A DNA stretch of 64,000 bases from Lentisphaerota bacterium (GTDB lineage Bacteria > Verrucomicrobiota > Lentisphaeria > Oligosphaerales > JABHEG01), in assembly GCA_018676675.1 (NCBI GenBank), contig JABHEG010000099.1:1-64000 (forward strand), read 5' to 3'. The translations under genes were made by a program, and so were the position numbers. The first letter of the stretch is position 1. Every line of letters begins with the position of its first letter. The notes under the pieces are model-generated. The model ran no database searches. It saw only the letters and a program-made list of their open reading frames with translations, and was not told the DNA's origin. Of the stretch, positions 43,664-53,537 are shown piece after piece.

Positions 43664-45775
43664 ATGACAGGATCTGTGCGAAGCGTGCTGTTGCTGCTGT
43701 TGTTTGCCTTCTCGGCGAATTCCCAGGCAGCGGGACGGCACCCGAACATTCTCGTGATCCTGGCCGATGACCTGGGCTACGGCAGCGCGGGTTGCTACGG
43801 CGCGGACGGCAAACTTCTTCGGACGCCTGGGATGGATCGGCTTGCCCGGGAAGGGCGACGCTTTGCCGACGCCAACGCGACCTCATCGGTCTGCTCTCCG
43901 ACACGTTACTCTGTACTCACCGGCCGCTACTGCTGGCGGACGTCGCTCAAGAAAGGCGTCCTCGGAGTCTTCTCCCCTTTGCACGTTGAACGCGAACGCC
44001 TGACTCTGGCAACCCTCGCTAAGCGGAACGGTTACAGGACGGCTGCCGTCGGGAAGTGGCATCTTGGCTACGGCGACGGGAAGGGATCTTTGCTTTTCCA
44101 GACCGATTATGCGGCAGAACTCTCGCCCGGCCCGCTCGACCTGGGGTTCGACTACCATTTCTCCGTGCCGGCCAACCATGGGGATATTACCGGCGTTTTT
44201 ATCGAGAACCGGTTCGTCTACGGGTTACGCAAAGGCAGAATCCCCAAAGGAATGACCATACCCGGTCCAGACCCGGACGATGAGAATTACCAGGCCACCT
44301 ACACCGCGACTGACCTCGAGAACAAGCGTGCCGCGTCGAGGATCCTCGACCTCGATGCGCCGCGCCGCAAGAACCCGCGCGTGATGGCTACGTTGACCGA
44401 CAAGGCTATTCGCTGGATCGAGACCCAACCCGAAGAGAAACCGTTCTTCCTCTTCCTCACCCCGGTGGCCGTACACAACCCTATCACTCCGGACAGAGAC
44501 TTGGCCGAAGGGAGCGCAGCCGGGTTGTACGGAGACTGGATACACGAACTTGACCGCAGTGTTGAGCGAATGCTGGACGCCTTGGATCGGCTGGACAGGA
44601 GCAGGAACACTCTTGTCATCTTCACCAGCGACAATGGCGGCGTTTTCAAGCCGTACAGGGAATCCCTGCAGACCGAAGCCTACAAGGCCGGTTTGAAGAT
44701 CAACGGCCCGTTCCGAGGTGGTAAGCACTCGGTCTGGGAAGGTGGATTCCGCGTGCCTTTCCTCGTGCGCTGGCCTGGGCATGTTCCGGCCGGTACGGTC
44801 TGCAGCGACATGGTCAGCCTGTCCGACATCCTGGCCACCCTGGCGGCCGTCCTCGGTCATCCACTGCCACGGGCGGCCGAAGTTGCCGAGGACAGCTACA
44901 ACCAGCTGCCGGCGTTCCTCGGGAAGGGGATTGCCCCTGCACGGGAAGACATGATTGTGCACAGCTCGGATGGTGTTTTTGCCATCCGCAGAGGCCCCTG
45001 GAAGTGGATCGAGGGTGTCCCCGCAGCAGGGGTCAAACGGGGGGCGCTCAAGATTCGTGCGGCCGAGCACAAGCCGCAGCTCTACAATCTTGTGGAAGAT
45101 CCGGCTGAAACGCGCGATGTCAGCGCCGACCACCCTAAGGTGGCAGCTGGTCTCAAGGCGTTGCTCGGGCGCTATCGCCGGGGTGGCTACAGTCGTGAGT
45201 TGCCTCCGCCAATGCCTCCCGAAGTCGCTGCACCGATTCCACCACTTCCGCCACTCACAGGGCAGGTCGTTCTCAGAGAGTCTCTGACGGCTGCATCCAA
45301 GGCGCCCTGGGCGGCCATCTCGGGGACGTGGGCGGCGCAGGACAGCGGCCAGTGGGGCACGGCTGTGAACGCGAAGCGACCGGCGACCCTGCGCGGGCCT
45401 TTGCCGATCACTGACGGTACGCTGCAGTACGAGTTGAGCTTTGGTCGCGCAGACCGACACTCTCTGCGGATTCATGCGGCCGGTGAGGGGAATCGTTCGT
45501 TCCGCGTTACCGTGTGGCCCACCCGACTCGACATCGCCAAGAACCCCGAGAAGGGCGAGACAGCTCCGACTTTCCTCGCGCGTTATGCGCTGGAGCTCAA
45601 GAACAAGACATGGTACACGCTGAGAATCACGTTCGTGGGAGACACGATCACGACACAGTGCGGCGGCGTGACAGCAACGGCAAAGCACGCGATTTTCGCC
45701 GAACCGAAGGAGCGTATGTTCCTCCAGTGGTATGACGGCGATGGCGGTCTCCGCAGCGTCGTAGTAACGCGGTGA
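43664..45775 (+). CDS. Secreted sulfatase, formylglycine type
   Basis: Predicted 703-residue exported arylsulfatase-family enzyme. The ATG at 43664 follows GGAGAAG and begins a signal peptide (SVLLLLLFAFSANSQAAG). The metal-binding start NILVILADDLGYG and the maturation motif CSPTRYSVLTGR are intact; Cys77 would be converted to formylglycine by a sulfatase-maturating enzyme, none of which lies in the window. GKWHLG and TSDNGG motifs follow. After the sulfatase domain, a Pro-rich hinge (residues about 530-545) joins a beta-sandwich C-terminal domain (VVLRESLTAASKAPWAAI on), probably for carbohydrate binding. The substrate is likely a sulfated polysaccharide. Confidence 0.92.
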   Translation: MTGSVRSVLLLLLFAFSANSQAAGRHPNILVILADDLGYGSAGCYGADGKLLRTPGMDRLAREGRRFADANATSSVCSPTRYSVLTGRYCWRTSLKKGVLGVFSPLHVERERLTLATLAKRNGYRTAAVGKWHLGYGDGKGSLLFQTDYAAELSPGPLDLGFDYHFSVPANHGDITGVFIENRFVYGLRKGRIPKGMTIPGPDPDDENYQATYTATDLENKRAASRILDLDAPRRKNPRVMATLTDKAIRWIETQPEEKPFFLFLTPVAVHNPITPDRDLAEGSAAGLYGDWIHELDRSVERMLDALDRLDRSRNTLVIFTSDNGGVFKPYRESLQTEAYKAGLKINGPFRGGKHSVWEGGFRVPFLVRWPGHVPAGTVCSDMVSLSDILATLAAVLGHPLPRAAEVAEDSYNQLPAFLGKGIAPAREDMIVHSSDGVFAIRRGPWKWIEGVPAAGVKRGALKIRAAEHKPQLYNLVEDPAETRDVSADHPKVAAGLKALLGRYRRGGYSRELPPPMPPEVAAPIPPLPPLTGQVVLRESLTAASKAPWAAISGTWAAQDSGQWGTAVNAKRPATLRGPLPITDGTLQYELSFGRADRHSLRIHAAGEGNRSFRVTVWPTRLDIAKNPEKGETAPTFLARYALELKNKTWYTLRITFVGDTITTQCGGVTATAKHAIFAEPKERMFLQWYDGDGGLRSVVVTR

Positions 45776-45815
45776 ATCTGAGGTGTTCTCCCGGCAGGAG
45801 GAAGGAAGTGCTCGC

Positions 45816-46853
45816 ATGACGTCGCGCGAACGCATTTTCGCCGCGCTGGACTACCGGCCGGTTGACAAGGTACCGTTGCGCATCTCTGCCGCGGCTGGTG
45901 GGCTGCACGAGCACGGGCAGAAACTGCTCGATCTGTTCCATGGTTGCGGGCATGATTTCGGCTCGCTGGCCGAGGCGACACTGCCTGACCCGTTGCCGGC
46001 GACAGATTTCGAACCGGACGGCACATACCACGCCTTCCGCACCGACGCCTGGGGTACGCGATGGGAGTACAGGATCCCGGGCATTTGGGGGCATCCGGTC
46101 GCCTGGCCGGTCACTGATCTTGACGCGGTGGAGGAGTACGCCATGCCGTCCTCTCCAGCGCCGTTGGACGGCGACGCCCTGGCCTCGGCCAGGCGCACAG
46201 TGAAGGCGCACCAGCGGAGATCGTTCCGGCTGGACGGGCTCGGGAGCCTGTTCGAGAAGCTGCACTCGATCCGGCGCTTTGAGGATGTGCTGGTTGATCT
46301 CGCTTTGGACGATCCGCGTCTGAACCGACTCGCCGACCGAGTGCTGGAGCACATGCTGGCCAACGCAGAGCGCGCCATCGCTGTCGGCAGCGACGCCGCG
46401 ATTGCCGGCGACGACTTCGGCACGGCGACCGCGCTGATGATGTCACCTGAGACCTGGCGACGCTTCTTCAAGCCCCGCTACGAGAGGGTATTCGCGCCGC
46501 TGCGCCAGGCCGGGGTGCGCGTCTTTTTCCACATCTGTGGACACCTGGAACCCATTTTGCCCGATTTCCGTGACTTGGGGGTGAACGCTATCTGGCCGCA
46601 ATTGACGTTGTGGGTGCCGGCGGATCTGCACGCCCGCTGTCGGGACTTGGGGTTGGCCATTGAGATCCATCCAGATCGTGGGGATCTCATGCAGCGCGGT
46701 ACACCCGACCAGGTCCGCGAGTACGTCCTGCGGGCAGTCGAGGATCTGCACACTCTCGATGGTGGCTCCTGGCTGTACATCGAGATCGATCCCGGGTTCC
46801 CCTGGCCGAACGTCGAAGCATTGTTCAACGTGGCCACGGAACTGAGGGCTTAG
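45816..46853 (+). CDS. Uroporphyrinogen decarboxylase-like protein
   Basis: Predicted 345-residue cytoplasmic protein of the URO-D superfamily, which includes heme-pathway decarboxylases and corrinoid methyltransferases. MTSRERIFAALDYRPVDKVP is the classic start of the methyltransferase-like branch, and VFFHICGHLEPILPDFRDLG and the late TPDQVREYV match the family. The usual His/Cys zinc set of MtaA-type methyltransferases is only partly evident (HICGH). The ATG at 45816 lies seven bases after AGGAGGAAGGAAG, a strong site. It follows the sulfatase by 40 bases. Such genes are common beside carbohydrate-active genes in this bacterial group; the reaction is unknown. Confidence 0.75.
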   Translation: MTSRERIFAALDYRPVDKVPLRISAAAGGLHEHGQKLLDLFHGCGHDFGSLAEATLPDPLPATDFEPDGTYHAFRTDAWGTRWEYRIPGIWGHPVAWPVTDLDAVEEYAMPSSPAPLDGDALASARRTVKAHQRRSFRLDGLGSLFEKLHSIRRFEDVLVDLALDDPRLNRLADRVLEHMLANAERAIAVGSDAAIAGDDFGTATALMMSPETWRRFFKPRYERVFAPLRQAGVRVFFHICGHLEPILPDFRDLGVNAIWPQLTLWVPADLHARCRDLGLAIEIHPDRGDLMQRGTPDQVREYVLRAVEDLHTLDGGSWLYIEIDPGFPWPNVEALFNVATELRA

Positions 46854-46866
46854 AATCGTCTGGGCA

Positions 46867-49560
46867 TCAATCCATCGGCGGGCGATGGACGACCAGGGCC
46901 TTGATCCCGGCTGGAGCGTCGCCGTTCCAGGTGAGGGTTAGGGTATGGGGGCCGTTGCGGAGTCCGCTGAACAGGGTCAGCCGTCGATCAATGCTGCGGT
47001 CCAGCGCAGGCTTCAGGGACACCGGCTGCACAAAGCGGGGGTAAACGTCCCACGTTACCTGAAGACGTGGTGGGCAGTCCATCTTCCGGTAGGTAAGGGG
47101 GCGAATCAGGAAGCAGTCCCGCTGGTTGATACTGATCTGTCCTGACTTTGATAGGAAGTCCGACTGGTTGGAACCACTGCCGTCGGAGCCTGTTACGGAA
47201 CCGTGGAGTTCGTACTGGAATGTCTTGGCTGCTATGTCGCATGCCGTCACTGTGGCGACCCAGGTTTGTGGCAGAGGCGGCCTTTCAGTCGGGAGGGTCA
47301 CGCGTTTGAACACAGGCCACGGATGCCCCTGGGTGACTCCATTGGTCTTGGTGCACGCGAACAGCTCGGGGAACTCAGCAGGGGGACGTCCATCGATTGC
47401 CATGGTGAATGTGCCTGCAGCGCGATCCGGGTGTGGCACCAGGTCGATTCGGGTACCGTGGAATGGCAGCGAGAGGGAACACGCGCCTTCTTTGGCGGTG
47501 ATGCCGTAGGAATCGCTCGCCCAGAGACCGGTCAGCTGAATCGCGCTGTGTGCCTCCTCAACGGCGGCTCGGGCCTCGACCCAGCGCACGCGGTTTGCCC
47601 AGCCTCCCGGGAGATGGGCGTTGTACTGGAAGTGCCGTAGACAAAGCTCCGCGAGGAGCGTGTGGCCCTCGCTGTTGGGGTGGACGTTGGAGCGGACCTT
47701 GTCGCCCATGTACTCGTTGATGCCGATGTCGTGCAGGTCCAGGAACTGACTCCACTCCTCTCGCGCCTCGACGAGTTCGCAGTTGTACTTCTGGACGAGG
47801 TATCGATTGAACGCTGCGCTGATGCTGTCGCCTCGCGTTCGGCCCTCCAGACCCTCTGGATTGTCCACCCAGGCGACCGTATGGGTGTAGACCATCACCT
47901 CGGCCGTGCTGACGCTTCGGAGGGTGGCGATCATGCGTTCAAGCTCGCCGGTGTTCTCGCCTCCGTAGTCGTGGAAGAGCACCAGGTCTGCGTCGGTGGT
48001 GTACAGATCTGCTTCCGCGGTGCGACAGAGGCTGGGGGCGGTGAACCCGCCAATCGCGCGGTTCTCGGTGTCGATGATGGCGTAGGGAAAGCGTTGTCGC
48101 AGCACGTTCGTCATCTGCACCCAGTGCATTCCCGCCGTGATGGACTGTCCGTAGAATAGGATTTTGACCCGTCGCCGCATGGATCGCGTGCTGGTGGCCA
48201 ACAAGGTCATGGTCCGCTGGATTCGGGAGCCAAGTGTGTGCGGGGCTGGGTGGGGTGGGAGTTCGGGGATTTCGGCCACGCGAACGTCGCGCGCCAATTC
48301 TCGCAGGAAGCCCATGTCGACGAGTTCGGCGTAGACGCTGCGCACAGCCGGAGTTTCACTTCCCGAGCCGATCAGGAACACCGGTTTGCGGAGTCCGCCG
48401 GACGCTGAGTACGCCAGGACTCGGATGGCGAGGTCCAGCGGGGCATCGCGTGTCGTGCAGCTGCTGGTGACGTCGATGAGGATAGGGTCGTTCCAGAGCT
48501 GTCCGGGGGGCAGACCGGTGCTGGACGTGGTGTGTTTGGCGACTTTCTTGCCCCCCAGGTAGATCTCGCACTGTTCGTCTACGGCCGGAAGAAGCAGCCA
48601 GACGCGTTCTTCCTGCCGGACATCTGCGGGAAGGTTCACCTGCTGGCGCAGCCAGGCCCATCCCTTGTAGTTCCGGAATCCGTCCATGCCCCAACCACGC
48701 CGGAGATCGATGCGGTCCGGGACCCATTCATTGCCGAGCTCGTCAGTCACCCAGTCCGCCTGGATCCCGCGCTCATCCGGATCGGCTCGGAATTGCCAGG
48801 TCGAGTTCAGTTGGTGAACGACAAGGTGACTCGCGTCTTCCTCGACTTCCACGTCCCCGAAGAGCAGTCTCCCGGCCGTGTCCGCCATCCAGACTGGGCC
48901 TCGGGTCCGAGCCCAGACCATCCAGGTGGCGTCACACATGCGGCGGATGTTCAGATTAAAGCTCAGCACCTGGAGATCCGACGGGGCGATGCCAACGTGG
49001 GCCAGGGGAATCGCCAGCTCAGCAGTCCAGCTTCCGTTGCCGACCGTCGCGGCGTAGGACATTGCCTTGCCCATCAGTTCCACGGGGGTGGCCCGGGGCC
49101 CACCGACTGATTGCCCAGTGAACGTGCCGTCCGGATAGCAGAGGGCACTGATGATCGGGGGCTTCTCGATTCGTGAGTCGCACAGGGCGATCTCCAGCCC
49201 ATCGCGTCCGCCCCAGTTGCCGTTCATCACCAACGGCTTGTCCGCGGGCACGTTGACGTTGATCAAGAGATAGAGCGATGTCTCGTCAAAGGCGGCCCAC
49301 GCGTTTGTTTCGTAGGCTGAAGCATCTGCGCTTACGGGAATTGCGCAGGGCATTGGCTGCACGTTGCCGGTCGGCCACTCTCTGGGGGTCGACTCACCAT
49401 CAACTGTGATCTGTCCGGGTGGAACCTGCAGGACTCGGTGTTTGGGCCCGGCCAGGAGATGGTGCGATGCGGCAAGGACCATCAGCGTACCCAGTGCCGA
49501 ACGGCGGAGACGTGGGCGGATGCTTCGGGTGACTGCGGTATGAGAGAGGCGAAAGTGCAT
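46867..49560 (-). CDS. Secreted CBM9/DOMON-SGNH hydrolase multidomain protein
   Basis: Predicted 897-residue exported protein. The ATG at 49560 follows AAAGGAG by eight bases and starts a signal peptide ending near HHLLAG. Order: an N-terminal DOMON/CBM9-like domain (ITVDGESTPREWP; AAFDETSLYLLINV), a GH2-type jelly roll (YKGWAWLRQQVNLP; CEIYLGGKKV), an SGNH/GDSL esterase domain (ILFYGQSITAG with the nucleophile Ser, later NVHPNSEGH with the catalytic Asn/His region), and a C-terminal beta-sandwich. It probably removes acetyl or other ester groups from polysaccharide. It is convergent with the URO-D-like gene (13-base gap) and precedes no same-strand partner closely. Confidence 0.75.
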   Translation of the reverse strand: MHFRLSHTAVTRSIRPRLRRSALGTLMVLAASHHLLAGPKHRVLQVPPGQITVDGESTPREWPTGNVQPMPCAIPVSADASAYETNAWAAFDETSLYLLINVNVPADKPLVMNGNWGGRDGLEIALCDSRIEKPPIISALCYPDGTFTGQSVGGPRATPVELMGKAMSYAATVGNGSWTAELAIPLAHVGIAPSDLQVLSFNLNIRRMCDATWMVWARTRGPVWMADTAGRLLFGDVEVEEDASHLVVHQLNSTWQFRADPDERGIQADWVTDELGNEWVPDRIDLRRGWGMDGFRNYKGWAWLRQQVNLPADVRQEERVWLLLPAVDEQCEIYLGGKKVAKHTTSSTGLPPGQLWNDPILIDVTSSCTTRDAPLDLAIRVLAYSASGGLRKPVFLIGSGSETPAVRSVYAELVDMGFLRELARDVRVAEIPELPPHPAPHTLGSRIQRTMTLLATSTRSMRRRVKILFYGQSITAGMHWVQMTNVLRQRFPYAIIDTENRAIGGFTAPSLCRTAEADLYTTDADLVLFHDYGGENTGELERMIATLRSVSTAEVMVYTHTVAWVDNPEGLEGRTRGDSISAAFNRYLVQKYNCELVEAREEWSQFLDLHDIGINEYMGDKVRSNVHPNSEGHTLLAELCLRHFQYNAHLPGGWANRVRWVEARAAVEEAHSAIQLTGLWASDSYGITAKEGACSLSLPFHGTRIDLVPHPDRAAGTFTMAIDGRPPAEFPELFACTKTNGVTQGHPWPVFKRVTLPTERPPLPQTWVATVTACDIAAKTFQYELHGSVTGSDGSGSNQSDFLSKSGQISINQRDCFLIRPLTYRKMDCPPRLQVTWDVYPRFVQPVSLKPALDRSIDRRLTLFSGLRNGPHTLTLTWNGDAPAGIKALVVHRPPMD

Positions 49561-49662
49561 CGTTATTGCTCCTTTGCGTGCATTATTGGACAGATAACCC
49601 AAGAATGCAGGAATGGGTTGGCGTGCGGATAAACCAATCGGCACACTACCGGCGACAGCCGG

Positions 49663-52600
49663 CTACGGCAGAGCGGCCCGGGCTCGGAAGCGGACCGTCA
49701 CCTTGCGTCCTCTCTGGACGCTGATCGTCTGGCAGAAGCGGTGGTCGTGGGAGACTCTCACCATGTGGCTGCCGGACGCGGCAAGCGTCGCGTTCTCGAC
49801 CAGTTCGGGCTCGCCGAGGCGTCGTTTCCAGCCGGTTGGAACGCCTTTGTTCTGTCCTCCCTCGAAGTCACCATTCGTGGACTCCGCGCCCTTGATTTCG
49901 AAGGCGTCGTGGTAGGTCCACGTCGTGGGTTTTCCTTGCGTTCCCATGAGCTCCAGCGTGATGTCGCCGTCTGCTTGGGGGGTGAAGTCGAATTCACACG
50001 GCTGCCAGCGAGCCGCCGAGACATGTCCGAGGCCAGTGGTCAATCGGTAGCCAAGCGGCTTCGACCATGTGGCCAGGATGGTCTTTTTCCCAGGGGTCAG
50101 CCGAACTGTCTTGTCTGCGCTGCGGACGTCAATCCGGGCTTCAGCGGGAAGCATGCCGGGAACGAAGGGCAGTTCGCCGGCGGGAATCAGCCACAAGGCG
50201 AACGTTCCGTGAATTTTCCAGGTGGATGCCGTGCGCTTGCGCCATTGCACCCACATGTTCCCGCCTGTTTTGCGTACGCTGAGGTGTGCCAGGATCGGGC
50301 ACGGTTTGGTCGCGGGATCGATGCCGATGGCAGCGAACGGGATTCGCCATTCGGCAGACCACTCCCCGGGGCCGTTCACTCTCGCTACGTAGGTCACCCC
50401 CTTGGCCATGACACGATCAACTTCCGCCTGCAGCCATCCCGGCTCCGTCGAGCATTCGGCGTGGCCATTGGCGTACCCACGGAAGACCAACGGGACCTCT
50501 CCTCCCTGGTGGGCGACGTCCGGTACCGGGGCCAGGGCAATCTCGACTGCATCGTTACGGCCCCAGCGTTGTCCGTCGGTGACACCGTGTTTGGGATCGA
50601 CCGGATTGATGAACGCGACGTATAGGTTGGCGCTGTCCATCTCGATATACGCTTTGCTGGGGTAGGGGACTTCGTTTTGATCGAGCCCCCAGCGGATCGT
50701 GATCTCTCTGTGTCGGTCCGGATCCACCGGGTCATAGTCAGGAGGGCTCCACTCCTCGGGAGTGACATTGCCGTCGATGTGGATCGCTCGTCCTTCCCTA
50801 AGGCTGTTCACGGGAAAGACGGTGACCGGGAAGCGACTCTCCGTCTGCCGACGTAGCACCCAGTTGGGACTCCACTCTGCCGGCGTGGGGGCCGGCTTCA
50901 CCGGCCAGGAAGCCCGTTCCGGCGACGCACGGAGTCCAATCTTCTCGAATGGCAGCGGTTGGAAGCCTTTCTGGTAGACCGGAGCGTCCGGTTTCAGGCG
51001 GAAGTCCATCTTGGTGTGGTCCGGTTCAACGAAGCCCGGATCCTCCACACGCCAGTTCTGCGCGACCGTTGACCAGCCCTTCTTCATGGCGCTGCTGACG
51101 TCGATTCCCCGTTCGCCGCCCACGATGACGTTGCGAGTCATGGCATTGAACCAAGGTGCGGCGATAGGATCCCTGGTGAACAGTTCTGCCAGCTTGGGGT
51201 ATCTGGTCGACCAGGGAGGCGTCTGCCAGGGCATTCGCCGCAGCCGTTTCAGGAGGCCGTAGCCCATGGTGCTGCGGTCTGCCACGACTTCGCCGTTGGC
51301 ATCGCGGCTCATGTCGTCCTGGCCACGTGGGCCGATGGAACCGGCGGATTCGCACTCGATGAAGAGGTTGTCGTGGATGAGGTTCTCGTTTCCTCCGCAG
51401 ACGGCGGGTCCGGCAGACATCATGTAGGACACGTTGCCGTGAAGTTCCGTACCGGATGCCGAATCGTCGAGGTGGGCGAAGCGTGGACTGCCGCCGACGC
51501 CGTCGATGTGGTGCAGGAAATTGTAGCGGATGACATTACCGCGAGCTGTCCAGTCGTAGCCTGTGTAGAACACGCCGCACTCCGAGGTCTCGTAAGCGAC
51601 CTGATAGATCTCGTTATACTCCATGATGTGGTCATTGCCGTAGAAGCGGACAGCGATGTGCGGGATGTGGTGGATGAGGTTGTGTGAGGCCCGGTTTCCC
51701 GCGCCCTTCAGCAGGAGGGGCTCGGTGTAGTTCCGGACCACGTGGCTGAGGTGATGGATGTGGTTGTTTTCAGCGACGTGTCCGGACGGTGTGAGTGTCT
51801 CCCGGTCTCCGCCTGAGAGGATGATCCCGCCGAAGCCCAGGTTGTGGATGTCGCAGCCGGCGACTCGCACGTTGTGCCCCTCTTCTACCACAACGGCAGA
51901 CCAACCGCAGGCTCGGATTTCGCAGGCTGTGATCCGGTTCGACTCTCCGTCCCTCACCGCAATGGCATCCTGGCGTCCGCCTTGAATGCCCAGCCCGTGG
52001 AGGGACACAAAAGCGGCCCCGTCGATCGAGATCATGGGCCCATTGAGACCGGTCAGCATGACCTGATCATCAGCTTTGTTGTCCGGGGGCCAGAGGCAGA
52101 GCAACCCGTTTTTGCGGTGCAGGATCCACTCGCCGGGCAGATCCAGTTCTTCGGGTAGATGGTGGGCATAGAAGCGTCGTGAATGGTGGGCTTCGTCGAC
52201 CAGCCCTTTCGCCAAGGTGATGGCCGAACGTTCCAGGTCTATCGCGGCTACCCGTGCGCTGAACGAGTAGTAGTCTCGACGGAAGTATCCGTGCAGGATG
52301 AGTTCCTCGGCGTTGGCCCAGCGTTTGAGCCGTGCAGGGTCCGGCGTGAAGGTGAAGGCTCCACCACGGCCCCCTTCAACACGCGGATGTTCACCCAGCT
52401 CGAGAACGTCGCCGAAGTGGGTGAACCCGTGGTTAGGCCAGCGTGCCTCGTACAGTGGCTTGTCAGCGTAGAAGAGCTGCAGTTGAGCCAACGCATTCAA
52501 CCGTTTGCTGTAGCAGTTGAAGTAGTCCGGCAGTTCTTTGATGTAGCCGATACCGAGTTCGTTCAGATCGATGCAGCGCACGTGTGGCCGAGCGACCTCC

Positions 52601-52992
52601 GGGAGACGGGCGAGGATTTCCGCATTGGTCAAGGGAACGAGGTCAGTCAAGGACACCGCATGGCCACCGTCGAGCCACGCCCGCTTCTCCGGGGCGGATC
52701 GGTAGACGATCGGACAGTTCGCCGTGCCCGAATCTCGCCGGTCGAGGGCGAACGTCTCGTCGAGGCGGTACGTCCCCGGCGCGATCTGCACGGTCACGCC
52801 GGCTGACGGGAGGGGACCCCGTTGCTTCAGACCCCGGATCTTGTCTCGGGCACGGGTGAGGGTGGCAAACGGCTTGTCCGCCGTGCCCGGTGCGTCGTCA
52901 CTGCCCCGGTGCGAGACGTACAGCGTGAGCTCCCCATGGGCCGGCACCGTCGCCAGGATTGCCAGAACACCGCAGATGGACTTGATGAGCAT
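49663..52992 (-). CDS. Secreted right-handed beta-helix protein with CBM9-like domain
   Basis: Predicted 1109-residue exported protein. The ATG at 52992 with AAGGA upstream begins a signal peptide (SICGVLAILATVPAHG); longer in-frame starts are not credible. Residues about 25-640 form a parallel beta-helix of polysaccharide-lyase/PbH1 type, beginning LTLYVSHRGSDDAPGT and including NHIHHLSHV, NLIHHIPHI and NFLHHIDGV turns. Residues about 730-940 are a DOMON/CBM9-like domain (IHIDGNVTPEEWSP; NLYVAFINP), and a final beta-sandwich follows. It may bind or cleave acidic glycans; no lyase or hydrolase residues can be assigned. It shares the CBM9-like module with the 46867-49560 protein, 102 bases downstream on the same strand. 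Confidence 0.75.
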   Translation of the reverse strand: MLIKSICGVLAILATVPAHGELTLYVSHRGSDDAPGTADKPFATLTRARDKIRGLKQRGPLPSAGVTVQIAPGTYRLDETFALDRRDSGTANCPIVYRSAPEKRAWLDGGHAVSLTDLVPLTNAEILARLPEVARPHVRCIDLNELGIGYIKELPDYFNCYSKRLNALAQLQLFYADKPLYEARWPNHGFTHFGDVLELGEHPRVEGGRGGAFTFTPDPARLKRWANAEELILHGYFRRDYYSFSARVAAIDLERSAITLAKGLVDEAHHSRRFYAHHLPEELDLPGEWILHRKNGLLCLWPPDNKADDQVMLTGLNGPMISIDGAAFVSLHGLGIQGGRQDAIAVRDGESNRITACEIRACGWSAVVVEEGHNVRVAGCDIHNLGFGGIILSGGDRETLTPSGHVAENNHIHHLSHVVRNYTEPLLLKGAGNRASHNLIHHIPHIAVRFYGNDHIMEYNEIYQVAYETSECGVFYTGYDWTARGNVIRYNFLHHIDGVGGSPRFAHLDDSASGTELHGNVSYMMSAGPAVCGGNENLIHDNLFIECESAGSIGPRGQDDMSRDANGEVVADRSTMGYGLLKRLRRMPWQTPPWSTRYPKLAELFTRDPIAAPWFNAMTRNVIVGGERGIDVSSAMKKGWSTVAQNWRVEDPGFVEPDHTKMDFRLKPDAPVYQKGFQPLPFEKIGLRASPERASWPVKPAPTPAEWSPNWVLRRQTESRFPVTVFPVNSLREGRAIHIDGNVTPEEWSPPDYDPVDPDRHREITIRWGLDQNEVPYPSKAYIEMDSANLYVAFINPVDPKHGVTDGQRWGRNDAVEIALAPVPDVAHQGGEVPLVFRGYANGHAECSTEPGWLQAEVDRVMAKGVTYVARVNGPGEWSAEWRIPFAAIGIDPATKPCPILAHLSVRKTGGNMWVQWRKRTASTWKIHGTFALWLIPAGELPFVPGMLPAEARIDVRSADKTVRLTPGKKTILATWSKPLGYRLTTGLGHVSAARWQPCEFDFTPQADGDITLELMGTQGKPTTWTYHDAFEIKGAESTNGDFEGGQNKGVPTGWKRRLGEPELVENATLAASGSHMVRVSHDHRFCQTISVQRGRKVTVRFRARAALP

Positions 52993-53022
52993 TCGTCCTG
53001 TCCTTGCTTCAGAGTGGGGGAC

Positions 53023-53486
53023 ATGGTCCTTCTTGCTCACTATACTGCCCTGTTCAAGACGCATGATGCCTGGACGTCCTCCGAACCCATGCTTGCCGTT
53101 CTGGAGCGTGTCGGTCGCGATGGCGTTGCCTGCTGCTGGGACGTCAAGCACACCTACTGGGTTGGCAAAGAGACCCCGGAGACGACCTGGGGGCGGCTTC
53201 AGGGCTGGGTGCGCAACACCCATTGGAAGGACGTCCGCGGTTTCCGCGGCCCAATGGCGACACTCGGACGCGATCTGAGCAGAGACGGTCTGCTCTGCCC
53301 GCTGGGGGAGGGGATCGTGCCGTTGGAGACTGCTACGGCTTGTTGGCCGCTTCAGACTACAACGGCTGGCTCACCTTGGAGTGGGAGAAGCACTGGCACT
53401 CTCACATCGAGGATGCCGACGTGGCTTTCCCAGGATTCGTTCGCTACATGCGTGGATTGGCGGAGCGTTTTGACCACAGGAACTGA
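53023..53486 (+). pseudogene. Decayed sugar phosphate isomerase/epimerase fragment
   Basis: Two frames together resemble the C-terminal half of a xylose-isomerase-like TIM barrel. In the first (53023 to about 53325) one reads KTHDAWTSSEPMLAVLERVG, VACCWDVKHTYWVG, TPETTWGRLQGWVRNTHWKD and LCPLGEGIVPL. The homology then continues in another frame (to 53486) with YGLLAASDYNGWLTLEWEKH and FVRYMRGLAERF. The N-terminal half is absent. A frameshift near 53325 plus 5' truncation marks a pseudogene, unless a sequencing error accounts for the shift. Confidence 0.65.
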
Positions 53487-53537
53487 CCGCGGGAGACACG
53501 TCTTGACGTCGTGGAACGACGGCATTCCGCGCCCGGG

